From: Nectonema munidae
Lineage: Eukaryota; Nematomorpha; Nectonematoida; Nectonematidae
DNA length: 64,000 nt
Direction: 5' to 3'
Assembly: GCA_030549495.1 (NCBI GenBank)
Contig: JAUIRK010000097.1
Span: 62,001-126,000, forward strand
A program made the position numbers and the translations under genes. Numbering within the stretch: position 1 is the stretch's first letter; each line of letters starts with the position of its first letter. Below, piece by piece: positions 42,527 to 54,086 of this stretch. Under the pieces are notes generated by a model, which was given only the letters and a program-made list of their open reading frames with translations, had not been told where the DNA came from and made no database searches.

Positions 42527-42530
42527 TTAA

Positions 42531-42860
42531 ACGGTTTCAGGATTTAGTTTTCATGGTGAAGCTCACGAAAAGATTAAGAAGGGTAAAAATGATATATTGC
42601 TATATGGATGTCTTAAAAAACCTTGGGGTCAATTTCATGACGGTAGGCAAGTTCATTAAAGTCCTAACAATGCAGAAATCGACTTATGGTAACTCCATTT
42701 TGGGATGCCTTTCCTCAACTTGCACAAACAAAATTGACGACCTTGTGTATAAAGTTTTTAGAACTGTTTATTGCACCCTTTCACTATTGCTCATAGCCGG
42801 ACTCTTTTTCTTGGTTCCAGAAAAGGTTGGAGAAATTAAATAAAAAGTTTATTGAAAAAC
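42531..42860 (+). mobile_element. LINE, piece 3: reverse transcriptase C-terminal region
   Basis: VKLTKRLRRVKMIYCY, LKNLGVNFMTVGKFIKVLTM and YGNSILGCLSSTCTNKIDDL match the thumb and connection tail of Jockey/CR1-like LINE reverse transcriptases. The frame is open to a stop at 42,841. It continues piece 2 across the piggyBac insertion. Confidence 0.75.
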
Positions 42861-43429
42861 TAAGGACACATAAGTATTGCCCACAATTATGCCAAGCTTG
42901 GGAGCTTACGCAAACCAAAGTTGAAGCGTTTTTAGGGGTATATGCTAAAAAAAAAGTTATCCTATGTGACTACCCATATACAATAGCCCCCGAGCAATAG
43001 GAAATTCTTTTTTCTGTGATATAGTTCTTTTTTTCTGAGTTCTAGATCTGCCTACTTAAATTTAGGATTGCCACAAGGTATAAGTCCCAAAACAGATTCA
43101 TGGTACGAGCTAGGTTAGGCATAGTCGGTAATCTGGTCTCTGCAGGAGTCTGCTTGTAGGACCGATTATATATTCCTATTGTAAAATATATATCCTAGGG
43201 ATAACATATATACTTATATCATGTATATATGGGATGAAGTCAAATTCAAGGGGTAGTTTGTCCTAACCTAGCATGCCCTAAATTGTCTATACCTTTCTTA
43301 ACCTTTATAACATGTATCAAACATTATTTATTAATAACATTTACGGTATTGTATGACTCCTAACTCCTGTATTTTTTTGTAGTATATTTATTTATAATCA
43401 TATTCTTTTATTTAAGGACACGCTACATT
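42861..43429. other. Intergenic DNA, nothing recognised
   Basis: It may include the LINE 3' end. No poly-A tail or repeat boundary is seen. Confidence 0.35.
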
Positions 43430-43795
43430 CTGTGGTGCCGGTTTTTTATCCTGAATTCTTCCTTTAAAGAATTCAAAGGTTTTGACTGTAGGTAGTGCTC
43501 TGGCGACCCGATTCTAACCTTGTTACTGATCAAGCTATCACTACACATTAAGATTCTTTCCCAAATTGGGAGCGTTCGCGTTAGGATTGTATCGTTCACT
43601 CAGCTGTATTTATATATTTGTAACATACATTCTTGTAAAATTATATATATATTAAGGTATAGTTATGCAGTAAAATGGGCGGGTAGGCGTTTAATAGGAT
43701 GGAAAGTCCAGGTTGACCTGGACTCAGCATTTTGGGCAGGCTACGATATCCAAAAGGATGGGTGTGAACGTTACAAACAATACTTAATTTAACAT
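43430..43795 (+). repeat. Dispersed repeat, copy B
   Basis: Inverted partner of 931-1,297, with the same landmark words and an open frame of 90 codons (43,520-43,792). Its identity is unresolved; an LTR-element fragment is one possibility. Confidence 0.6.
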
Positions 43796-46102
43796 TTAAC
43801 TTCCCCATTTACAAATTATATTTTTTAGGTCTACATAAATATATCATAAAATAAAATCACATTAACTTTGTAGGTTTGACGTGTAAAACTAAACTGAATA
43901 ATTAGGCAATGATTTCTATCTCTTTATACTTAAATGTATCTTAAAATTAATTAATATAAATTTTTACTTATTTTTACTCCTCAATAAAGTATATAATAAA
44001 TATGGGAGCAATTTTTAAAAATTTAAATTCAAAAAATCCTATGAATTATAAGATTTTTTGGTTCTACAATGGAATTAAAAATATTTATTTTAGCTAGATA
44101 AGCATTAGTATTAATTATGAGAAGATGACTTTATTAAATATCTTTTTTAATTTTTGTTACTGTTACTTTAATACACAGATTCTGGAGAATTTGGAAACAT
44201 TTTTCATTCATCTATTTTATATTTTCAATAAAAAATTTGTAAAAATCTAGCTCTAAATATGACAAAATAACTCATTTTTATATTAAAATTCTCCTTTTAA
44301 TTTTATGTTTTGATTCATATTCCTGTATTTTATGGATGTCATTTTTTCCAACAAATTGCCAGCCTCGACTTGCATAGATCTTTCAAGGAAAATTATTTAA
44401 AATACATTTTACTATTTATGTAAATTTTATATTGGTAGTAGATTATCCATTTTTTTTAATATAAATTTGCACCGTTAAAACATCGATCTATGGCAACTTA
44501 AAAAGTAAGTTTGCTGTATGAAACAAATATGGGAATTTATTATTAGATGTGTTCATGCGGTACCAATTTGGGAGCTTATGGAATTTTCTTGAAAAAAATA
44601 ATTACGGCAATAAATGTGATAAAGAGAGGGTTGTTAATAAAACATCGTTGAAGCCATTGAATTGATGATGCACCTTTTAGAATAATCGATTAGACTGAGC
44701 AATAATTTTATTTTTGGATACTTATAATTAATAAATTATATAGTAGCCCATTTGAGCCGTAAAAGTCACGCATATCATACACAGCAGCTTTTTAACTTCA
44801 CGTTGTAGCAAAGTTTCGCATATCTACACACTCAACTTTTATCTCCGTTTATATCTATACATGGGTATACAACAATGAGATGCGTATCTGGACCTTTATA
44901 CGCCAAAAATACGGTACTTATTTCCGTAAGGATTAAAATATAATTTTGTTCATGATATTTTTCATACCCATATCTGTCCCAGTTAACTGATTTAGACGTC
45001 TACACTTCTGATATAAAGATATCTTCATCAGGATGACTCATTTATAATATTTTCCAAGTTTAAATAAATTTCATCTCAATCGATATTATACAAACTTTGC
45101 GCTGAGCTTTTTCCTCTCGATAGAGCTGAGTTTTCCACTTTTGTCAAGCAAAAAACTAACTTTATAAGCTTTCGAGTATTCGCTATCTTGAGAAATATTG
45201 TTAGAACAATGTCATAATTTTGTTTAGACTGCCATTATATTTATAATCGATTACTGAAAATTTTTAGAATCTTCAATGATATTTTTTCCAAATACGGACA
45301 GGTGTTGCTTAAACTTAACCTCCTTTCTCTATCTTCAAATCATTTTCATTCACTCCTACTTTGAACTTATCAGTTTATACTAAATCATCTTCCTATTTTT
45401 TTGCTTTCTACTCTTTGCCCACACACGATATGTTTTTTTTATGAATTAGATTTGAAAAGCACTATTTACATTATACATTTACAAGTGGAGATATAAAAAG
45501 TTCTTAATTTAACAAAAGTTAATATTTCTACTGTAATTTTTTTTGCTTTTAAACTATTATAATTTCAGTTATACTTTTCTCTACACTTCCATCTGGTCCC
45601 CTTTTTGCATTCCCATTCGAGGCACTGTTATAAGGAATCAAAAGTATCACTAAGAATTAAGTCAAAATTGATTTAGTATCTACATGTGCTTATTGTATAA
45701 ATTTTGTTCAAAATTTAGTGTTTAAAACAGATTTCTAATATCACCACCAAAGTCAAAAGTGTGTTATTATTATTATTATGTTTCATGATTCTAATTGGGA
45801 CGAAAATTAAGCGTATTTATTTTTTACTAATTTTGAACGCTGCGGTAAGCACTATTGATTAATTTGTAACTTTCTTGCATGACAAAGTTGTTGCTAGGAA
45901 TTTTAACGTTTTATCCATGCGTCGATCAATAGGAAATCGTAGTTTTCGCATTATATTTGCATCCGCTTCATTTTACATTAAAAGAATATCGAGTGATACA
46001 CATTTATTCAATATCAACCTGATATTTCATATACTCCATTTGTATTTTTCTTATATCATACAATAAAAGCCTTTTCCTAACTTTTGCAGTTCATTACCCA
46101 AA
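43796..46102. other. AT-rich intergenic DNA, nothing recognised
   Basis: No genes. A CTGATGA motif with a small hairpin on the - strand near 45,010-45,032 was examined as a hammerhead ribozyme and rejected. Confidence 0.4.
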
Positions 46103-46256
46103 TAAAGGTAAAGGTACCGTAAGATGTTTTCATCGAGAAGGCACAATTGCGCCGCTCATATCGAACTATGAAGAAAGGAGGCTTGATGCGGGATCGAACC
46201 CAAGATATTGAGTTATCGAAACGCAGTATCTAACCAACCTTACTCACGCCCCTTTT
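46103..46256 (-). repeat. tRNA-derived SINE, copy 3
   Basis: The - strand reads GGGGCGTGAGTAAGGTTGG (tRNA-like 5' end and A box) and GGGTTCGATCCCGC (B box). The tail GGTACCTTTACCTTTA is identical to copy 1. It is the fullest copy in the window. Confidence 0.88.
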
Positions 46257-48429
46257 AAATGGAACCTAATATATTTTTGGGTTTTATCCCTTTCCATCAT
46301 TTTAATTCCAATTGATATCTATCTTACTTCATCTTTTTAGAACTATTATATCTAAAAAATATTCTGGGTGTCCATACCCTTCCTCTGAATATATTTTTGT
46401 GCCCCCACAAAAATCACCTTTCCATAATATGAAAAATTGAGTCCTTAAAAATACCTACTCATTGTTTGAAAACACACACGATGAAGCTAAGTTGTGATAT
46501 TCCAGCAGTCATATGTCTTGAATGAACCAAATAAATGATGCAAAGGGGTAAGATGAATGGAATGTCTGTCATCCTGTTCACGTATGAAGCATCTCTTCCC
46601 CATTTGCTTCAGCAAATCGTACACCCTCTTCTCATAAAGATATTATTTATATGCGTAAAAGTTTACCACTTGTCGACAAGTCTTTTTGATTAAAAAAATT
46701 ATAGTATAAGGTATGAAATTTAGAAGTACACTTTCCTCTTGCTTACATTTTTTCACTTGAAGATCGTGACAAACTTCTACTCACAGAAATTAAATGTAAG
46801 TAACTTTATTTGTCTTACCCTCGCTTCACAGACAAATTTGGTCTGACAACGTAGAGGAACTCTATGACATTTGTGTCCATTACTTTCCTATTTTTTTCTT
46901 CAATTGTAAATCATAAATCTGAGATAATCGCAGAAACTAATCACCAATAAATAAACTTTTCTATTTTTAACACCTTTATTCAAAATTTCATTGATAAATT
47001 TAATTTTTCTAAAAATTAATGAAAAATCTGTAGTGGAAAAAATATGAATACATGTACATATATAAATAAGCATATTAATTTTACATAAAATAGTTTCTCC
47101 TTTTCCACATGATCTCTTCTTTATTTCTGAAAAGTATTATAAATTATGAGACCATCTTTAACAATGTTATTTTTAGCATTTTATCCTGTATTTTAGTTGC
47201 ACTTGCCTCAGAAGTAACCCTTTCTCTCTTTTCATTGTAGCATCTACTTTATCCATTTTTCTAAGCCGAAACTTGTTCAATCGTTTGGACATAATAATAA
47301 TAATTATCGATAACGACAACGCATATAGCGTTATAGTTGGATTTGGAATGACAGCTGTGAAGCTTCTCTCGTGTTCGCTGAACTGCAGATATTATATCAA
47401 GTTATGAACAATTTTATATGTAAATCTCATTAGCATCAATAAGTTGAAGATGTGGCACAACTCCTCAATATTTTAGTCACCATTACCCAATTTATACTGT
47501 CATATCGTTGACCATTTGATATATATATAAAATGGAAAGAATTTCGTTTTATATTATAAGAAAATTTGCTTCACATTTGAGTGGTATCAAATCTGAAGAT
47601 TTAAATTTCTGTGTAGTCTGTCGAAACAACGTATGTTTTGTATGTTTCATATAACTTTTCTTTATTTTTTCTTTTCTCCTGTGGCTCCAATGGGCTAATG
47701 TCACTCTTAATCAGAGGATTTGATTGGAATAAATTAGATATAAATAAATAAAGAAACATTTGTGTAAAAATTATATATTTTTTGAGGTTTACTTCAGCCC
47801 TTCAATAAGGTTGGGGTCCCCTCCCCCTTTTCTGGGATTTATTCCCCCCTCCACCTGGAACTCCCTTGAAATATATAAGTAAATTTATTATATTTATAAT
47901 GATTAATTCGTGGAAAAAATTTTAAAGCTCTTCTTTCTTGATCTGAGAATTTGATTGTGAAGGAAATCATGTGATGTAAGTTGTAGAGTAAAGAACACGG
48001 TGGAGTTTGAATCATCAATAGAAGTATTTGTCGGAGAGCCAAAAAGCCAATTTAGCTGCAGGAGCGCTACCAACAATTCAATTTGAATGAATAATATATA
48101 AGTAAGCAAATATACATATACATGAAAAATACTAGAAATATGACAGAGTCAAAAGAATATGTATTAAATAAGAATAAAACAGAAAGAATAACTGAAAAAA
48201 AGAAACTTGGATATAAAATATGTCTATAATATCCCTGAAAACTATTTATTTTGTAATAACTACGACAATAGAAAGCGCAGTGTAATAGAAGACAAAAAAA
48301 ACTAATACGAACATAAATAACACTTTTTAGGGTACGGGATTCATATTTATTTTTGTATAGGCTTGTAACTATCGATGCCTTGAAGGTTGAGAGTCAGGTT
48401 CTCAGTATCAAGATTTGAAGCATTGTCAT
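46257..48429. other. AT-rich intergenic DNA with a fragment of the 22.3/49.2-kb repeat
   Basis: 47,573-47,630 (gagtggtatcaaatctgaagatttaaatttctg) belongs to the dispersed repeat. Two overlapping - strand frames at 47.8-48.1 kb have no signature. Confidence 0.4.
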
Positions 48430-49180
48430 TCCATAGCTTAATGGCTCTATATTTCAGAACTCGGTAATCTAAAAAAATCAATGGCAAACTTTTTGGGGTT
48501 TCTAAGTTCATAATCAACTATATTATTTTTATAAACAATCCATTCATCAAAAATATCAGGTAACAATTTATTAACAAGTTTGTATAAAAAAATAGATAAT
48601 AATTGAAGTTGATAAATATCATCAATTCTGAACAAATTATATAGGGCTTTACAACTTTTGCTGTTAGAATTGAATACTTTTTTGATTGCTCTATTTTGTA
48701 TACACATCAGTTTTTTATGTCTGTATATCCCCAATTGATTGCTCTGTAGAAGCAGTGAGGTAAAAATAGCGGTTTATAAAGCAGTAATTTGATATTTACA
48801 AAAAATTTATTTTAATATCTATTTAAAACACCTAGTACAGAATTTAATTTCATAGAAACTGAATTTATGTGATTTTTCCAGCTCAAGTTTTCATTTATAC
48901 ACAATCCCAGAAGATTACATGATATACGCTCTATTTGACTTTTAAGGCACAAATTATTCATTTTATTAGAAAAAAATCATATAGTATTTAGTTTTCTTCA
49001 TATTAATTTTTAATTCATTGGAATCTATCCAGTTGCAAACCTGATGCAATACTTCATCTACAAAGTCCTCAGCCTAAGAAGAAAGTGATAAGGGTGCAAT
49101 GATAGTGATATCATCAGCAAAGAATATACTATAAATATAACAATATTTATAAAAGAATAGAATATAAATGTATACACCTC
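48430..49180 (-). mobile_element. LINE relic: reverse transcriptase palm to C-terminus
   Basis: On the - strand FADDIT (catalytic box, about 49,121-49,104) is followed by LHQVCNWIDSNELKINMKKT, LLGLCINENLSWKNHINSV, and then the frame 48,734-48,447 with QNRAIKKVFN and IYQLQLLSIFLYKLVNKLLP. This is the usual order of a LINE reverse transcriptase tail. Several stops interrupt it. It is in the opposite orientation to, and distinct from, the 34.7-42.9 kb LINE. Confidence 0.8.
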
Positions 49181-49950
49181 CTGTATTTGAAGCCTGACGA
49201 CGTAGCTGGGCCTACTGCAATTAATTTCCTAATAATCTTTTTGAGTGGTATATTCAAATGTTAAAATTTCTGCGTGGTATTATATCTTAGTTTCAGAGAA
49301 GTTGAAATTAGTTTTTTTAAAGATTTTGTCGTCATCAAAAACGTAATGTCATTTTTAAAAATGTATTTTGAGAAATTGAAAGGCTTTCAATTGTTGCAGG
49401 AGCTAGAAAAAGAAAAGTTTCAATGCTGTACTTATAAAAGTGAGAGGAATCGCTAACTACAGTCAAATTCTTCCGATCTTGATACCAAAAAAGCCGACTC
49501 TTTGATTCAACCCAGAGATGTAATCGCGAAACGGGTTTCGTATTGCATTCAATTCATATTCCATTCGGAGAAGCAGATACAGTACTACTATCCTTCCGTA
49601 AAACCGGATATCAAAACACTATTATGTTTGATTTTGATGTTTAACCATGTGCATTTTCAAAGCAATTTGAGACAAAAATTTGAAAATAAATAATGATAAT
49701 CATGAAACGCTAAATGCCTGTCATATTATATGGAGATTGTTTCAAACGTTTATTATTGTATGCACCTAACCCTCTCATGGTCATAGGGAGCCGGAGCGGC
49801 CTTAATAAAATTTTAAAGTACTTTAAAAATGAAAAAATCAAAAACTTCCTGAAAAAGGAAAAACTAAAACTTCAATTAAAGGGTTTTCAACCTTTTATCA
49901 CAAAAAGTAAAGAAAAAAACTTTATTTTTTTATAAAAAAAATAAACTGAA
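49181..49950. repeat. Dispersed repeat copy plus unassigned DNA
   Basis: 49,231-49,420 matches 22,254-22,300 and 22,605-22,700 (gagtggtat, agagaagttgaaatta, aagattttgtcgtcatca). Frames at 49,502 and 49,714 have no signature. Confidence 0.5.
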
Positions 49951-50990
49951 TTATGAGTAGCACGCTATGCAAACTTTCTTTATATTGCGAGAACATTTTG
50001 CACACACTTGAAAAACTCTGCTCTTACATCCTGGATGATAACAAACTTTTCTTTGAGAACATGGAAGGGAGGAGGATGTTTGTGTTTTTTCGAAGCCATA
50101 AGACAATAAAATAGATTTTATTTCTTTTGGGATTTGATCAGATTGCGCTTTGATTTTCATTGAAGTTTCAGCTAAATTGAATGCCAGCTTTTTTTCTACC
50201 ACCTTCTCTAGAATTATATTCATCTTGGCAGTTGAAATTCATAATCAGGTATCTGTTCAAGCCGGCCATATCCAAATAGTCGGAGAAAAGAGCCATTGGC
50301 CATCTAAAGTTTGTACGGTAAGTAGTGTACATATTCATCATCTGATTTTTACTGTATACAAACATTGATTCTGGTTTTTTTGGGCCTATTAGTTGAATAT
50401 TTAGGTAGTGCTGACTTGACATTATGTGAACAGCTTTGAAGTTTCGAGTAGCATGACGGGTTGGAACATAGGCAGTGAGGCTTGCAATGTTTGAATACAA
50501 AGTCTAAGACTCGCACTCTTGCATTGCCCTTCTTTTCAAGCTTTCTTTTTTCATGATAGGAGGTATAAACATCCTTTTATCAATACAAGTACCTAGTACT
50601 GATAAATTTTTGGTTTTCGCACAAGCACATAAGTCATGAAATGAAAAATCTATTCACTACAATACCAACACCCTTTGGGAGTTTGACGTTTTCACATAAC
50701 CTTTTGACAATAGTCTCTCCACTAAAGTAACCTTCAGTCGGATGCGAAGAGTAATATATTTGAGGAGAAAGAACATAAAAACTGTTTGCATCGTTTAGGT
50801 CATAAAACTTGATTCCATTTTCCTGGCTTGCTAGGGTCGTACACTTTTACAGGACAATTGCCACGATATTTTAGCTTAGGAGTACTATTGAAAAAAACTT
50901 TTGCCCCGGAATAAGAGTAGAAGTAATCATAAAATTATCTCTACTCCCCAGCCTTGGTTACTGGTGTCTACAGACAGTGATGTTGACTCT
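49951..50990 (-). mobile_element. piggyBac-type transposon relic
   Basis: The - strand from high coordinate reads NCPVKVYDPSKPGKW, then SSHPTEGYFSGETIVKRL and LPKGVGIVVNRFF, then 50,500-50,168 (VPTRHATRNFKAVHIMSS, degraded third-Asp region) and the C-terminal zinc ribbon 50,223-49,951 (CYHPGCKSRVFQVCAKC). Stops and frame changes throughout. No TTAA end was identified. It is of a different subfamily from the 2.8-kb and 39.7-kb copies. Confidence 0.8.
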
Positions 50991-51728
50991 ATCATATAAA
51001 GCTAAGCACATGTGTATAATATGATTAAATCTATCTATCTGTAAGTGGATATGGTTATAAAAACTTGAAAAAGAAATTCTCAACAAAATCAAAATTCGCC
51101 TATAAAAAAATAAATCTTTTGAGATTTATGGGAATATTTTGGAGTGGTTTCCAAGACAAACCATTCTTCTTTTTTGAAATTACTCAACACAAAAAAGCAT
51201 ATGTTTTGCACTAAAACTTTCAGCAAAGGATCCAATGAAAATACAAAAAGTTAGAATGTTATTTGGAAGAAATCCTGTTCCCAAGAGGTGAGAATCCTCT
51301 GCGATGTTGGAAAATGAACGCAAACAATGTTCCGAGGCTTAAAAGCTTGCCGATAGAAAAGTTAAGTCCACCAAGAAGTTGTAAACATCAGAAAGGCTTT
51401 TTAGTTCACCAAGTAGAATTTATACATCAAATCGCAACAAAGTGAACCCTGAAAATAAGCAAAAACTCCCTTTTATTATTAAAATGTAAAATCCACTAAA
51501 AATGTGACCAAACTTTTAAAAATTAGGACACAGCAAATATGTATCCATCTACGATATTCGGTCGAATGTGTGAATACATCTTTAATTGTTATCCAGATCC
51601 GGTATTCAAAATCTAACGAATACTTTTGTTTAACGGAGTCGTGATTTTGAAACTTTTGAAAGAAGTGAAGCCTATGTTATTTTTTTGATTGAAATCTTTT
51701 TGTTATAAAAAAATTTTAGACTTTGAAA
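50991..51728. other. Region upstream of THOC6
   Basis: No promoter element is recognisable. An acceptor-like tract (tttttgttataaaaaaattttag) ends at 51,719, nine bases before the THOC6 ATG, so a non-coding first exon probably lies upstream. Confidence 0.4.
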
Positions 51729-52880
51729 ATGAAAAGCTTTTTGAAAAAATTATACGCCTACATCTTTGACTCTTGTGTGTCTCCTTGCAAAAGCGCGATT
51801 GTTTTCTGCACCAACTTCGGCGATTTGTGTATCTTCCACCTCGATGAAATCAAGAGGCTGAAGAGTCGGTCGAAGGAAAGGATTTTAGGAGTCTGTCAAG
51901 ATCCTATCTACTCCCTTTGCTCCACATCAAAGTTTTTGTTTGCCTCCAGTGTTGACAACATCCATGCTATTTCCTGGGACTGTGTAAACTCCCTCACCGA
52001 TGAGCATTCCAACATCGTTAAAGAAGATGCTGAAAAGTATTTCAAGTTGTCTCTGCCCAGGGACAAAGAATACGAAGTTGCACATTTGTCAAGAGTGGAG
52101 ATAAACTGTGTGGCGATTTGCCCAGCCACGTGCTGTGCTTGTCACTTATATGCAGGCTGCGGAAATAACGTGGTGTATTGCTGGAACGTGGACACTAAGC
52201 AACTCCTCTTTTTCCTGCAAGGAGGCTCTAATTTCATCACTTGCCTCGCTTTTAAAGCAACCTCCAAAAATGAGATACTTTGTGGGGATGAAGATGGCTA
52301 TGTATACTGCTGGGATGTTAGAGAACACACTGATACGTACACCTACCATGTGAGCCCTTTCCAAACATTTCAGAACGACGTGCTTCGTGACAAACATTCT
52401 CGATCCATTTCATCACTGTCCTTTGTGTGTGAGGAGGATGTTTTAGCGATTGCTGGCGCAGGAAAACTCTCCACATGGCATTTGCCGACTCGCTCTCTAC
52501 TCTCAGTCTACGAAGAAGATCAAGCTAGTTCTGACGAAAATGTGTCGCAGGTTTCTTTTCCAAGTGCGGTACACGTTGTCAATAGAGAACTCATATCTGC
52601 TTCTTCAAATCCAACAACGCCCTCACCTTCCCACCTGTACCAGTGGAATGTGGATACGAGTTTGAGAGTGAAAATTCCGCTCTCCTTCGACTCCTCCTTC
52701 TCGATCAACGTTTTCAATCAAAATGAAGATGACGGTGACGCGAGCACGACTGCTCTGTTCAACAGTTTTGCGCAAAGCAGCAGTGCGAGTGAAGTTTTCA
52801 TCGTTACCACGGGAAGTACTTCTGTTGTCGATGTCTTCACCAACACTACCTACAAATTTTGCTCCCTAGAACTCTATTGA
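51729..52880 (+). CDS. THOC6: THO complex subunit 6 (THOC6), WD40 protein, 383 aa
   Basis: Subunit of the THO part of the TREX complex, which couples transcription and splicing to mRNA export in the nucleus. The coding region is one exon, beginning at ATG 51,729. A TTG two codons upstream is ignored because an acceptor ends at 51,719. The match to vertebrate THOC6 runs end to end. LKKLYAYIFDSCVSPC aligns with the QRLHMTIFSQSVSPC start. WD-type repeats end in VYCWNVD (about 149-155), YVYCWDVR (about 191-198) and LSTWHL (about 247-252). The C-terminus VDVFTNTTYKFCSLELY matches the family's VDVFTN...FSL ending. Length is slightly above the human 341 aa because of a Ser/Asp-rich insert near 320-345. 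AATAAA at 52,931 follows the TGA. The assignment is from remembered homologues, not a search. Confidence 0.9.
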   Translation: MKSFLKKLYAYIFDSCVSPCKSAIVFCTNFGDLCIFHLDEIKRLKSRSKERILGVCQDPIYSLCSTSKFLFASSVDNIHAISWDCVNSLTDEHSNIVKEDAEKYFKLSLPRDKEYEVAHLSRVEINCVAICPATCCACHLYAGCGNNVVYCWNVDTKQLLFFLQGGSNFITCLAFKATSKNEILCGDEDGYVYCWDVREHTDTYTYHVSPFQTFQNDVLRDKHSRSISSLSFVCEEDVLAIAGAGKLSTWHLPTRSLLSVYEEDQASSDENVSQVSFPSAVHVVNRELISASSNPTTPSPSHLYQWNVDTSLRVKIPLSFDSSFSINVFNQNEDDGDASTTALFNSFAQSSSASEVFIVTTGSTSVVDVFTNTTYKFCSLELY

Positions 52881-52930
52881 GTTCGAAGCCCTACTTAAAT
52901 ATCCCCTTGTGTGTACCTTGCTATTCGAGA

Positions 52931-52936
52931 AATAAA
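52931..52936 (+). promoter_or_regulatory. Polyadenylation signal for THOC6
   Basis: AATAAA lies 51 bases after the stop codon. Confidence 0.65.
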
Positions 52937-52939
52937 TGT

Positions 52940-53599
52940 AGTCTAATTTTGTAAACACGCCACTATTTAATTTCATTTGTTACACTTAGTTCCTTACTTT
53001 TATTATTTAATGACAACCATTTTTAAAGAGTTTTTTTGGATATTTTCTGAGACAATTAGCCACAATAACCAAATAACTAGTTTAGATGTCAATAAAATCT
53101 ATTGTTTTACAGCAAGTAAATTTTGAAGTGAATTGTTGTCAGGATGAGAGATATTTTAGTTAGTGAAAGTTATCCTAATTTTGTTAATCAATAACTAACA
53201 CACTAGATGGAATTATGTATAAATAGAATCCCTTTAAAGTATGAGAAATGTTTGCCTGAAGTATTTTCTACAAAACACATTTATTTTTTGCATTATTTTT
53301 AAACCAAGTTTCTATTTTGCAATTTCAATCGAGTAAGGGGATTTAGATGTTTTCGCATGAAATTATTTTTATGATATGGCAATTTCTTAAAGACGAAAAA
53401 CATACTTGTAAATATAATTTAAAATTGTTGTAATGTTTTCCTTTGTTGCCTAAAATGTGACACTAAAAATAGATTCGTTAATTATATAGTGCTCTTTCGT
53501 TATAACTTCGTGCCACTTCGGATATAACATCCTTCTACCCTATTTTTTGTAAACACCTTAAAATCAACAATGACACAAAGTTACCAATGCAGAGAAATC
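52940..53599. other. Intergenic DNA between THOC6 and BCAS3, nothing recognised
   Basis: AT-rich, no frames. Confidence 0.4.
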
Positions 53600-53732
53600 C
53601 TATACACCATACCTTGCTACCTCATAAGCAAAATCTATCGGCTAGTGATCAAGTGAGAGATCGAACCTAGCTTCAAAGTGGACACAAGGTCTGTGTGTGG
53701 AAATTTTGTAGCACTCTGCCCAGCCGTAACGA
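53600..53732 (-). repeat. tRNA-like SINE candidate (different family)
   Basis: On the - strand GGCTGGGCAGAGTGCTAC resembles an A box and CTAGGTTCGATCTCTC a B box, about 45 bases apart. The body does not match the 15.7/24.1/46.1-kb SINE. Confidence 0.5.
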
Positions 53733-54086
53733 TGAATAAGTGTTGTACCAGTCAACTTTCATGTCAGCCAACATATGGTATTGCTGCCACCACGTGTAAT
53801 CTTGCACTTAAAGCTGAAATTTACTTGAGATAGGAGCGTCTTTGAGAGAAAATTATGTTTGTCTTAAATGTTGCCGCCACTTTTCTAACAAACTCTCTAC
53901 TTTAGATGGGTCTGATGATAAATGTAGAGGTGTTAGTGTATGAGTGTAATTCAAAAGAACGTCAGTCAGAATATAATGTAGACATAATTCGCATATTAAA
54001 TAATAATTCAATTGACATCATACAAATGTTTTGATGAGTGACCTGCAGATCAAACTTTCTTTGAGATTTAAAAGTATGATATATCG

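Noticed and set aside
42415-42843. 142-codon + strand frame as a host gene
   Set aside because: It begins inside the piggyBac right end, and the remainder matches LINE reverse transcriptase tails.
44985-45045. CTGATGA followed by a short hairpin and GAA on the - strand, like a hammerhead ribozyme
   Set aside because: The stem II analogue is only about five pairs, GAA is followed by G rather than A, and neither stem I nor stem III closes around a GUC or NUH cleavage site.
53641-53732. Functional tRNA gene
   Set aside because: A- and B-box-like words are present, but acceptor and anticodon stems do not pair, so it is listed only as a SINE candidate.
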